NCBI GenBank assembly: GCA_033032865.1
Contig: JAWHQI010000508.1
Coordinates: 796,001-860,000, forward strand
Length of the DNA: 64,000 nucleotides
Source: Dactylorhiza incarnata
Lineage: Eukaryota > Streptophyta > Magnoliopsida > Asparagales > Orchidaceae
Reading direction: 5' to 3'
The notes under the pieces were generated by a model. It was not told the DNA's origin, did not search any database, and saw nothing but the letters and a program-made list of their open reading frames with translations. This document shows positions 10,297-20,891 of this stretch, one piece after another (position 1 is the first letter of the stretch; each line of letters begins with the position of its first letter). A program made the position numbers and the translations under genes.

Positions 10297-11714
10297 CTAA
10301 AATTCTGGTAGGTCATCACTTGGTTCGTTACGACTTCCGCGCACAGTTTCCCCGAGTTGTTCGTCTTCATTCCCGGGTAATCTATAGTCGCTTCGTCCAT
10401 ATTGGCTTCCTCCGTGACGGTCTCCTCTGAACTGAGGTCCTCCATATTGATCTCCTTCATATTGGCTTCCGTCGTACTGGCTTTCTCGGTACTGGCTTCC
10501 TCCAAACCCGGGTACTCCACATTGGCTTCCTCCATATTAGCTTCCTCCATGCTGGCCTCCATGAAATTGAGGTCCTCTGTATTGGTCTCCCCCATATTGG
10601 CTTCCTCCATATTGGCTTCCTCCATGCTGGCCTCCATGAAACTGAGGTCCTCTGTATTGGTCTCCCCCATATTGGCTTCCTTCGTAACCACTACCTTCAT
10701 ACATACCTCCTTCATATTCAGTTCCTTCGAGTGATGAAGATCCTTGAAATAATAATTTTTTAATGTTTTTATCCAAAATAGCTTGTTTTTTTATGAAAAT
10801 ACGGTCGCTCTGGAGTTCCTTTGATGTTTTCCAAATCTATCATCATGATATCATGATCTTGTTTAGCGCTCTGAAGATCTAATAGTCTCTTAGCATTTTT
10901 GAGTTTTAACTTCATGAGTTGTTTTATAGAAGACCTATCATTTGCTCGTTCTACATGCCCCCTCTTTAAAATATCCATGATTTCTTCATTTTCAGCAGTC
11001 TTGGCCTCAATATCACAACTCTTACCACTCACATTCTCCTCCTCTCTTTTTCTTTCTTTCTTCCATCAGGTCGATTAATGGAATTTGAGATCGGGGATTC
11101 TTCCTCACCAGTACTAGCAGTATTCATTTCATTGTTGTCTGTATTTAAGTCTATACTTTTCCGTTGACTGGGAGAGTTAGAATCTAAAGTTTGTGGCATG
11201 CCAATATTCATAGAGTTCATACCTTTTATAGACTCGGACGTATCTATCCATTTTTTTGTATTATTCAAGATAGATCAAACATGGTCAAACAAGAACCCTT
11301 TCTTTTCTTTCGGATCGTCTTCATATAACACTTTGGCTTGAGTGAGCTACAAAAAAATAATTATTATAATATCATATTAAATAATGAATATAATATATAA
11401 AATATAAATAAATACTTACAATATCGAGTTCAGACGCACCACTGGGGTTTCGTTGTTCAATCTGTCGAATACACCCTCGAAATTTGCTAGCCTTACTTGC
11501 TAATAATGACCAGCGACATGAGAGAGATTTTGTGGTTCTTTTTCCTACGCAAGTATTAGGTCTTGTGTTGTGAAATATGACAGAAATTCTTTCCCACATC
11601 TTGTGCTCTTTTTGATTGCTCCCCCATAACTGGGTCTTCTGAGACCTCAAGCCAAGCATAGCATAGTGTTTGATCTTCTTTAGGGGAGAAAGCTACTCCA
11701 CGGCTCGAAGACAT
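10297..11714 (-). pseudogene. Harbinger Myb/SANT-like accessory protein, degenerate
   Basis: The ATG at 11714 begins a trihelix/SANT-like protein of the type often annotated in plants as 'glutathione S-transferase T3-like' or NAM-associated C-terminal domain; it is the DNA-binding partner needed by Harbinger transposases. Visible motifs are a SPKEDQTL-like start, NQKEHKMWERI, a Ser/Arg stretch with SLSCRW, and ASELDI. A 73-bp intron (11347-11419; GTAAGT...TTGTAG) splits it after GASELDI. Damage: a one-base change in a G5 run (11621-11625), TGA for Trp in exon 2, a frameshift near 11030, and a TAA in the C-terminal part. That C-terminus is made of Gly/Tyr/Gln-rich repeats (GGSQYGGDQYRGPQFHGGQH) and ends at 10297. 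It is divergent from the transposase across the minisatellite. Confidence 0.8.
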
Positions 11715-11780
11715 GACGAAAATTAAAGGAAAGAGAGAATACTTGATTTTTTAGAAAGAGTGGTGTGTACTTATATAACT

Positions 11781-12235
11781 ATGTGTGAGTGGAGAAAGAA
11801 TCCAATATTGGGATAAAAACAAAGCACCGGAATTGATGCATGACATGATTGATGGATAGAAAGTGATGTGTGAGTGGAGAAAGAATCCAATGCTGAGATA
11901 AAAACAAAGAACCGGAATTGATGCAGGACATGATTGATGGAGAGAAAGTGATGTGTGAGTGGAGAAAGAATCCAATGCTGAGATAAAAACAAAGCACCGG
12001 AATTGATGCATGACATGATTGATGGAGAGAAAGTGATGTGTGAGTGGAATAATCCAATGCTGAGATAAAAATAAAGCACCGAAATTGATGCATGTCATGA
12101 TTGATGAAGAGAAAGTGATGTGTCAGTGGAGAAAGAATCCAATGCTGAGATAAAAACAAAGCACCGGAATTGATGCATGACATGATTGATGGAGAGAAAG
12201 TGATGAGTGAGTGGAGAAAGAATCCAATGCTCAGA
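11781..12235. repeat. 85-bp tandem minisatellite, about five to six copies
   Basis: ATGTGTGAGTGG-type units start at 11781, 11866, 11951, 12036, 12118 and 12203, so the period is 85 bp with one 82-bp unit. The array fills the intergenic space between the divergent Harbinger genes. Three long minus-strand frames across it merely reflect a period that is not a multiple of three. Confidence 0.92.
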
Positions 12236-12254
12236 TAGTTCTTTCAAAATAATC

Positions 12255-12262
12255 TATATAAA
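12255..12262 (+). promoter_or_regulatory. TATA box of the Harbinger transposase
   Basis: TATATAAA lies 42 bp upstream of the transposase ATG at 12305, directly after the minisatellite. Confidence 0.6.
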
Positions 12263-12304
12263 CATCACTTTCGGCTAGCCACATATACTACTCTCGTACA
12301 CAAA

Positions 12305-13326
12305 ATGAACTATGGAGCCAGTTCATCCCATTTGTCATCTCCTCCATCTTCAGATGATGAATTATTCGATCAAGCAATTCTTCAGTGGGAAGAAGAGCTA
12401 GATGATTGGGAGAAAGAAGATGAAATTTTAGCTCATATTTATACCTTCAACAAGGCCAAAATTGCAGCTCAACTTCAAGAAGATGCGCGACTGAGACACA
12501 TAGGTTCAATACCTGGTCACGTAGTAATCAACCGTGGAAGAATTGAAGGTAACACTAGGTTGTGGAATGATTACTTCTCTGAGCATCCCACATATGGGGA
12601 AACATATTTTCGAAGACGATTTCGCATGCGAAAGAATCTATTCCTTCGTATTGTCGCCGCAGTGCAGGAGTACGATAATTTCTTCATTCAAAAGAAGGAT
12701 GGTGTTGGTAAGCTTGGACTGTCAAGTTTACAAAAAATTACAGCAGCATTTCGTATGTTGGCGTATGGAACAGCAGCTGATAGTTGTGATGAGTATATTC
12801 GAATTGGTGAGTCAACCATTATTCAATGTTTGAAGAGATTTTGTAGGGCAATTGTGCAAGTATATAAAGATGAATATTTGAGATATCTCAATGCCAATGA
12901 TGTTGCAAGATTATTACAGAAAGGAGAAGAACGAGGATTTCCAGGTATGTTGTGGAGTCTAGATTGCATGCATTGGCAATGGAAGAACTGCCCAACTGCA
13001 TGGGCAGACCAATATTCAGGTCGTCATGGTGGGCCAACAATTATTCTCGAGGCGGTAGCATCGTATGACTTGTGGATATGACACGCATATTTTGGTTTAC
13101 CAGGTTCGAACAATGATATCAATGTCTTGCAATCGTCTCATTTATTTGCTAACTTAGCACAAGGTATTACACCTCCTACTCATTATAAAATCTTGGGAAA
13201 AAATTATGACGTTGGTTATTATTTAGCCGACGGAATATATCCGAAATGGTCAACATTAGTTCAAACTATTTCTCAGTCCCAAGATAAAAAAAACACTTCG
13301 CAATGATGCAAGAAGCATGCCGAAAT
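12305..13326 (+). pseudogene. Harbinger DDE transposase, 5' part
   Basis: This is the N-terminal two thirds of a plant PIF/Harbinger transposase (DDE_Tnp_4 / plant_tran type), which would cut and paste the element. An acidic leader is followed by the FRRRFRMRKNLFLRI block, the first catalytic Asp in WSLDCMHW (12962) and the second in GSNNDINVL (13115). TGA replaces Trp at about 13079, and an A8 run near 13290 carries a frameshift. The gene is then cut by element A after 13326; the catalytic Glu is on the far side. Confidence 0.93.
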
Positions 13327-14028
13327 TGTACAACCCGTATTTGGCGAGTAGAGTCAGAGGGCACCTGGCGAGTAGGCCGATGCCTCTCTCGGCGAGTAGA
13401 GCCTAAGGCACCTGGCGAGTAGGTCGATGCCTCTCTCGGCGAGTAGAGCCTAAGGCACCTGGCGAGTAGGCCGATGCCTCTCTCGGCGAGTAAAGTCAGG
13501 AGGCCTAGCGAGTAGACCGGTGCCTCCCTCGGCGAGTAGAGTCAGATTCTGGGGAATAGAATCATCCGGGCACCCCCGGTGGTCTGCCTATAGCCCTTCG
13601 GGACAGCGGAGTCTGGCTATCTGCAGACCAATTTGGAGTGCGTTTAGCAAAACAGTAAGGCGGAGTTACGCTATCCGCAGGTCATCCGGACCATTCTACC
13701 CCTGGGAAGTCTTTCCCTATAAATAGGACCCATTATGTCTCAGATCAGCATAGATCCACCCCCTTGAGAAAGCCTGTGCTTTCTTCCTCGTGCTGTCTGA
13801 GACAGGCTCAGCTTCTGGTTTTCGGGAGGGGAAATCAAGTTAGATTTCCGGGTTAGTGGCGGGACCTCCCCGCTGCAGCTAGTGGGTCATTCTTAGGGAG
13901 CTACCCAACAACCAGTGAGGGTTGGTTCATAGTTCGGGACACTTAGTTCTAGGATCCGACGAGGAGAGAAGTAACTCAAGCTACTCCCCAAGTCTCGAAC
14001 AAGTTGGACCGGTATCCGGGTTCCAACA
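13327..14028 (+). repeat. 5' LTR of element A
   Basis: The 702-bp LTR starts TGTACAACCCG and ends GGTTCCAACA. U3 holds about four tandem units of some 57 bp built on GGCGAGTAG(A/G) (13340-13545). The TATA box CTATAAATAG is at 13718-13727. Just inside lies TTTTTGGTGTGGTGAGCGTGG, where the primer site must be. Confidence 0.93.
13718..13727 (+). promoter_or_regulatory. LTR promoter TATA box of element A
   Basis: CTATAAATAG followed by GACCC. The same motif and context occur in the 3' LTR (33600-33609) and in element C's LTRs. Confidence 0.7.
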
Positions 14029-14086
14029 TTTTTGGTGTGGTGAGCGTGGACTGTAGCAAGAGAAGAAAATCTCATCTGACGATCCC

Positions 14087-15192
14087 ATGACTGAGCGTGA
14101 CGAGCTGGGAACCGACCAGGGGAACTCGCCGCCTTTGGGCGAGTTCGTGACCAAGAGTGTCTTCGAGCAGGGGATGAAGGCGATGGAGGATACCATCCGG
14201 AGGTTACTCACACCTCGTGCCGAGGTGGGAGTATCCCCCCCCCCCTATCGCAGTCGCCTCGCCCACGGAAGCAGGTCCTAGTCAGCGCCTCGGCAAGGAA
14301 GCGCTCCTAGGGGAGGAAGACCAGCCGCTCCGCGCGCGAGTGCTCTTTGCCAGCCCGACGGAGACTCGCCAGTCAGAGGCGAGTACGACCAAGTTCGTCC
14401 CATCCGCCAACTCGCCCCGCGCAGTCCTTTCTGCGAGTTGGTGCTGTCTGCTCCCATTCCTGCAGGATTCACAGAGCCCGCCATGAGTTTCTACTCCGGG
14501 AAAGAAGATCCCGTCAAGCATCTGCAATGGTTTGAAGATATGGTCTCCATCAAGCCGATGACGGATCCCTTCAAATGTCGGTTGTTCGCCATAACCTTCC
14601 AGGAAAAAGCCAGAGATTGGTTCCACCAGTTACTGGCGGGAAGCGTCTACGGGTTCGATGACCTGCGCAGAAGTTACTTGCTCCGCTTCTCCACGTCCAA
14701 GAAGAGGAGGAAGGGTTCAGAAGATCTTTTCCTTATCAAGCAGAGACCCCAGGAGATGCTCGGGTCGTATTTGGATCACTTTCAGGAGGAGATCCTCCTG
14801 GTCCAAGAGGTCCCTGGACATACCCTGATCTTGGCGTTCAAGCTGGGGTTGCAGCCAGGGTTTTTCAAGATGGAGATCACTCGCAATCCCCCCTATCGTT
14901 CGAGGAGTTAGTCGATCGGGCCGGGAGGCAGATCGCGGGGGAGGCAACCAGCCTAGAGTTCGTGGCCAAGTTAGCCAGATTGGAGGGAGGGGAGAAAGAA
15001 GGAGAGGGGAGCGGCCGACGTGAGTCCAAGAAGAGAGGTGAGCCGAGAAGGCGAGAAGAGGGAGGGTCCCGGGAGAACAGGGATCAGCGAGATCAGGAGA
15101 GAAGGTTCCAGGCTCCGCCTCGCCGGCCGGCCTGGAGGCCTGCTGGAGGAGGCTACCAAGGGAGACCAGGAGGGAGGTACTCTTCGGAATGA
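14087..15192 (+). pseudogene. Element A Gag, frameshifted
   Basis: A leader of only 58 bp separates the LTR from the ATG at 14087. The product is a retrotransposon Gag that would form the particle: an N-terminal region with EFVTKSVFEQGMKAMEDTIR, the conserved capsid block (HLQWFEDMVSIKPMTDPFKC, ARDWFHQL, LLRFSTSKKR; about 14500-14890), then an Arg/Glu-rich tail. The frame shifts near a C11 run at about 14232, near 14425 and in a C5 run near 14890, and stops occur at 15190 and just after. Homologous to the gag of element C. Confidence 0.85.
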
Positions 15193-15267
15193 CGAGACCG
15201 CTGTCGCTCACCCGAGCGGAGGCAAGGACAGTAGAGGCAAAACCAAGCGCCGCCCAGAGAAGCTAAT

Positions 15268-18200
15268 GTGATCAGGAGGGGACGAGGACGAGGAAGAGGG
15301 GGAAGGCCGCGACAGCCCCGGGGTGAAGAAGAGCGTCGGGCGATGCCCTACTGCAACTTCCATCAGGTAGAGGGCCACGCAACGGCCACGTGCCCTGAGT
15401 TCTTGGAGTTGAGGAGAGGAGCTGGAGGAGCCCAGGAAGGGCATGAGAGGCGAGAAGGAGACATGTTAAGGATCGAAGGGGGAGGAGCCCCCGCCCCAAG
15501 GAGGTGTGAGGATAGGGGGGATCTGGGAGCCCATGGGGGGATAGGGGTCATCCACGGAGGAGCAGGGTTGGAGGCGACCCGGAAGGGGAGCCTCAACGTC
15601 GTGTATCGGAAGAGCGTGGCCTCTACCTCCCAGGTTCCGCCACCGTCAGGAGAGATCACTTTCTCGGAGGAAGACATGTTGGGGAACGAAAACCCTTTCT
15701 GCGACGCGGTGGTGATCAAGGCCGCGGTGGAGAACTATACGGTCTCTCGCATCCTGGTGGATAACGGGAGCTCCGTCAATGTCGTGTTCAAGAAAGCGTT
15801 TGATGCCATGAAGGTGGAAGAGAAGAGGGTTACCTCGACGGAAGGACCGCTCTTTGGGTTCGCGGGAGAAAGAAAAGAAGTAGAGGGAGGTGTGGAGTTG
15901 GTGGTGACGTTGGGAGGGACCACCAAGTGTTGTAGGTTTGTCATTGTAGACGCCCCCAGCAGTTACAATGCCATCTTCGGAAGACCACTCATCAGTGCCT
16001 ACAAGTGTGTGCCCTCCTCCTACCATCAATGCCTGAAGTACAACCAGGGAGGCGTGCAGATCCGGATCCGGAGCGATCCCAAGGTGGCGAGGCAGTGTTA
16101 TCTTAACGCTGTCAACATGATCAGCTGGAAGGAGGAGGCAGAGGCGGTGGACCTGGTGATGGAGGAGATGGCAAGGCTGGAAGCAGCTGAGGAAGCAGAG
16201 GAGAAGGAGATCCTAGCAGAAGGCGGAAGGCCGGGAAGGGTGAAGGTCAGCAGGGAGCTGGAAGAGGAAGACAAGGAGAAGATCATGTCCTGCATCCAGA
16301 AGAACGCGGACATCTTTGCGTGGAGCGCAGCCGATATGTCAGGTGTCGACGCAGACGTCGCCTGCCATCATCTCAACTTGGATAAGGGAGTCCACCCCAT
16401 CCAACAGAAGAAGAGGGCAACCGCCACCACCCTAGCCGAGCCCATCAGGGAGGAGGTCAGGAAGCTGCTGGAAGCAGGGTTTGTGTCGGAGATCCAGTAC
16501 CCAGGCTGGGTCTCCAACGTTGTAATGGTGAGGAAGGGAGAGGGGAAGTGGCGCATGTGTATCGATTTTTCTATCCTTAATAAAGCTTGCCCCAAGGATT
16601 GTTACCATTTGCCTAGAATCGACGAGCTAGTAGATTCGGCCGTCGGATTCCCTGTCATGAGTTTTTTAGATGCATTTTCTGGTTACCACCAAATCCGCAT
16701 GCATCCACCCGACGTGAAACACGTATCTTTCATTACCAACGACGGATGCTATTGTTATAAAATGATGCCTTTCGGGCTTAAAAACGCAGGAGCAACCTAT
16801 CAGCGCATGATGGACAGGGTGTTCAAAGAGCAGAAGGGGCGAAACTTGGAAGTATACGTCGATGATCTCATGGTAAAAACAAGAGCGTCGGGGAGCACCT
16901 CCATGACTTGGAGGAGACCTTCGTCACGCTGCGAAAGTATAAGATGAGACTAAATCCGGCCAAGTGCGTGTTTGGGGCTGGAAAGGGGAAGTTCTTGGGA
17001 CACCTCTTGACTCCGGCTGGAGTAGAACCGAACCCGGACAAGGTGAAGGCGATCATGGAGATGGAAGCACCCAGGAACGTCAAGGAAGTTCAGCGCCTGA
17101 CAGGTCGCCTAGCCGGGCTGAGCAGGTTCCTCTCCAGAGCAGGGGAGAAATGCTCACCTTTCTTCAAAACCCTCCGAGACAATAAAAAGTTCGAGTGGTC
17201 GGCAGAGTGTCAGGAAGCCTTTGAAAGCCTAAAACTCCAGTTGGCCCAGGTACCCCTGTTACAAGGGCCTAGAGAGGGAGAAGATCTCTTCCTATACATA
17301 GGGGTGGGGTCGGAAGCGGTAAGCTCGGTCCTGGTACGCGAGGAGGAGAAGCGCCAACTCCCAATTTACTACGTAAGTCGGGTCCTGTGGAAGGCAGAAT
17401 TACGATACCCCATCCTGGAAAAATTGGCGTTCACCTTAATTGTATCGGCGCGGAGACTGCGACCTTACTTCCAGGCCCACCCGATTAAGGTAGTGACCGA
17501 CCACCCTCTCCGCAATGTCCTAGAAGGGGTAGAGCATTCTGGCAGGATGGCAAAGTGGTCAGTAGAACTCAGCGAGTTTGACGTCGCCTACGTGCCCCGA
17601 CTGGCCATGAAGGCCCAAGCGGTGGCAGACTTCCTAGTCGACTATACCGCAGAAGTAGGCAAGGAGGAGATACCCCAGCAGGTGGCGTGGGAAGCGTTCG
17701 TGGATGGAGCGTCGGGGAGGAACTCATGTGGAGGAGGCATCATCCTGATCAGCCCTCAGGGCACTAGAATTGAGCAAGCCGTCAGCATTCACTTCCCCGT
17801 TACCAACAATCAGGCAGAATATGAAGCTGTAATCGCGGGACTACGCCTAGCCCAGGAGCTGGGGATCCACGACATCAGAGTCCACTCCGACTCACTGGTG
17901 GTCACCTCCCAGATCCGAGGAGAGTATGAAGCAAGAGAGCCGGTACTGCAGCGCTATCTGGTAAAGGTCAAAGACTTGGTGGGCGCCTTTAAGTCCTTCT
18001 CCATACAACATGTGCCAAGGGAGGAGAACGCCCGAGCAGATCGACTGGCCAAATATGGCCCCCTGGTCGGGGGAACGGTCACCGAGTTGTTTCGGCCTTC
18101 GATCGAGGAAGGAGAGGTGATGGACATCGACCAACCCGCTTCGTGGATGGACCCCCTGATCACTTTCTTAACCACAGGATGCTTGCCTGCGGAGGTTCAG

Positions 18201-18451
18201 GACAAGAGGCGGTTCAGCTACAAGTCCGCTTATTATTTACTAACTGACGGGGTGCTCTACAGGAAGACTCTATCCGGTCCCTTGGCCAGGTGCCTGTCCG
18301 AAGAGGATGCCTCCCGGGTCTTGGAGGAGATTCATACAGGCGAGTGCGGCAGTCATTCGGGAAGCAGAACCCTGGAGAAGAGGGTACTCCGAGCAGGATA
18401 CTTTTGGCCCACCATCCGGAAAGACGCAGAGGAGTTCGCAAGAAGATGCTC
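15268..18451 (+). pseudogene. Element A Pol: knuckle, protease, RT, RNase H, archaic RNase H, integrase start
   Basis: The first 559 codons hold a CNFHQVEGHATATC zinc motif of Tat type, a protease with the active triad as Asp-Asn-Gly (LVDNGSS, about 15755), and RT with YVDD (about 16855). A frameshift near 16880-16910 passes to a second frame with the RT thumb, the standard RNase H (IGVGSEAVSSVL) and then an archaic RNase H (FVDGASGRNSCGGG; 17692-18060) typical of Tat elements. The integrase HHCC zinc finger begins at about 18320 and is interrupted by element B at 18451, between its last two cysteines. The rest is at 27319-28263. Confidence 0.92.
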
Positions 18452-18538
18452 TGTAACACCCCAAAGATCGTGGTTCAGCGAGGTAGGCGGAATGGTAGTG
18501 TTGCGCTCGGGATAAGCTCAAAATTCCAGATCAGGTCA

Positions 18539-18795
18539 ATGCGCACGACCATTGTCCTCTTCGCGCACGACCAGTGATCGTGCGCCAATGATCGTGCGTA
18601 ACCCGCAAAGCTTCGGAGTTCTGTCTCGGCTTATGCGCACGACCATTGTCCTCATCGCGCACGACCGGTGATCGTGCGCCAGCGACCGTGCGTTAATTCA
18701 GAAGAATATCGAGTTCTGTCTTGGACAGTGCGCACGACCATTTCCCTCTTCGCGCACGACCACTGACCGTGCGCCTGTGATCGTGCGCACTGTTT
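18539..18795 (+). repeat. Triplicated hairpin module in U3 of element B
   Basis: GCGCACGACC and its inverse TCGTGCGC alternate in three consecutive units of roughly 80-115 bp. Units such as GCGCACGA-loop-TCGTGCGC form perfect 8-bp stems with 7-nt loops. The same block is at 25206-25463 in the 3' LTR. Position upstream of the presumed transcript start suggests a regulatory array. Confidence 0.85.
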
Positions 18796-19090
18796 ATTCT
18801 GTTCCGCGATTTTGAGCGGAGAAGAAGATCGGACCGTCCAAATCTTTTGGAAATTGATCCAACGGCTAGGTTTAGTTGCAGGAGACCATTAGGGCTGATG
18901 AGAGGGGGTTAAACCTCATATTCTTTAAGCCATTCTCTCTCCAAACCCTAGAGAAAGAAGGAGGAGCCAAGGAAGAAGAAGGGAAATTCCGCCATTGACG
19001 GAGCTCCGGAGCTCCGTTTCGCGAGCCGTTTCCAGATCTGGAGAGTGCAGCCCGGTGCGGTCGTTTCCCTCCGTCTAGAATCTCGGATCC

Positions 19091-19114
19091 ATGGCGAAAA
19101 AGAATGCTCCTAGG
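19091..19114 (+). CDS. Proposed initiator exon of element B gag, inside the LTR
   Basis: ATG plus seven codons (MAKKNAPR) is followed at once by GTAACG, a plausible donor. The acceptor ATTATAG at 20885-20891 precedes the gag frame, which has no ATG of its own before residue 33 and an in-frame TAG (the acceptor itself) directly upstream. Joining 19114 to 20892 keeps phase 0. This is inference; no transcript is available. Confidence 0.5.
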
Positions 19115-20670
19115 GTAACGATTTCTTCTCCCGTTGTTTGGACTTGTCTTTTGTCCTCTCCTTCATTTCTCTATGCTTGCATGAGGAATCCCTTTCACCA
19201 AATGGGTGAAGTGTAGGATTTCCTCAAGTTCTTCGGAACTCCGGGTCGATTGTGTCCGTCCCCGGCATATTGCATGTAGAAAATCCGATAGTCGTGCGGA
19301 TTTAGGCATTGTGTGTGAAGCCTATTCGTGGCCGTGAGCCCGAATCGGTGATGCTTGATTTGCGACGTTGCATTTAGGTTAAGCCTAGAATGCGTGCCGG
19401 AGAGCCTAGAATGCGTGCCGGAGAATGACTCTGTGATATATGCGATAGTATTGCGGGATTTAAGCGTAGGCATCTTGTGAAGATCCTAACGGAAGCCCCA
19501 TGCTTTGCGAGTGGTTGAATGCAAACCTTCACCACTAGAATTGTTGAGGAGTGGTCTTGTACCTCCTTTTTGGTTACGTATAAAGCCCTAACGATCCCTC
19601 ATGCCCTCCGGCCGAAAGGCGGAGTCGGGTCTTGAGTCGTTACAAAGTAAACTTTTAAGGCTTGGGTGTTGTAACTTATGTTTTGTGTAGCACTAGCGAG
19701 TGCTAAACCCTTACGGGCCGAGGTGATGTCATACCCGCATCGTGTGTTCAATCGATGACAAGAGCACGGGAATTGGCTGAACTGAACCCGTTTCCAGGCG
19801 CGGCGGTAGGGGGATTTATCTCTTGTAAACCCGAACGACCTTGGGAGAGGTTGGGAAGGGCGTCTTGCCTAGACCGACCAAAAGCTCTTTTCTATCTAGA
19901 GTTTCCGGACTCATGATGGTTTTGGTGCTCGGGAAGAAGTACCTTTGGTGCATGCCTTGTGAGCATGGAGCGTGCGGTTGTGTGTACCCACGTTTTTGAT
20001 GAATTGATGTTGTTAGCCTCATGCGGTTGTTTAGGCGGTTGTGGGAACCTTCGGGTGAACCCAACCAACATCATGTGCATACCTAGGTTCCTTTCTTTTG
20101 ATGCTCAACCTAGAAGATTGATTGTGTTTGAAACCTCACCTTGTGTAGTTGCACTTTCTTTATATTAGTACTTGTGCTAGTATGGCTTGCTTGCAGGGTA
20201 GAATCTCCGCCACCCCGGGAAAGGGGTGGGGTCGTTATAATTTGGTCAGCTGTGCTGACCGTTACTTTGTTTGCCACCGCTTGGTGGAATGTCTTATGCA
20301 GGTGCAGGTGAGCCTAGCGGGAAATAGCGGGCGGTGGCCCCTTTTGCTGAGTTGGCCCTTGAAGGCCAGCCTCCCTTTTTAGCTTTTTCATGTATGGCCG
20401 GCCTGCGTGCCGATGTATGCTTATGGAGTTTTGTGCATTGGATGAATGTAAGGCCTTAAGGCCGTAACTCTTATTCTGGATACATTCCTATGATAGTGGA
20501 CAGTTCTTTTTGAATGGTTTATTTAATGCTTCCGCTTACGTTTTGTACTCTCGTTTAGTTGTTACTTTTCTGGTTATCACCTTTTAACTCCTAGCTAGTG
20601 TGGTTTGTATGGCGTGGGGTCCCGGCCGGACCTGCTGTTATACTCTTCGTACTGGCAGGGTGTTACAATT

Positions 20671-20682
20671 TGGTATCGGACT
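20671..20682 (+). other. Primer-binding site of element B
   Basis: TGGTATCGGACT lies three bases inside the 5' LTR and resembles the initiator Met tRNA complement TGGTATCAGAGC with mismatches. Confidence 0.75.
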
Positions 20683-20891
20683 TAAGGCGTCGATCCGTAG
20701 TTTAGCGAATTCGGGACGAATTCCTTTTAAGGGGTGGTGTGCACGGGATGTGCATTCACCTAAAACGACAAAAACTAATAAGAATGTCCACTTAGGAATG
20801 GAAAAACATACTTATTTGCGGAACCTGAGCGTTCCATGATTGTTGTTTTGCTATGCTTTCGGTCACTAAATTGTCTCTTACACGATTATAG

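Larger units (their letters stand above)
18452..20667 (+). repeat. 5' LTR of element B
   Basis: 2216 bp. U3 contains three imperfect units of about 100 bp with hairpins (18539-18795). Around 18900-19090 the sequence is CT- and AG-rich like a plant 5' UTR and leads to an ATG at 19091 followed by a consensus donor (19115). A 21-bp stretch at about 19385-19428 is duplicated relative to the 3' LTR. Confidence 0.93.

Noticed and set aside
11751..12183. Three overlapping 102-134-codon minus frames
   Set aside because: Out-of-phase readings of the 85-bp minisatellite.
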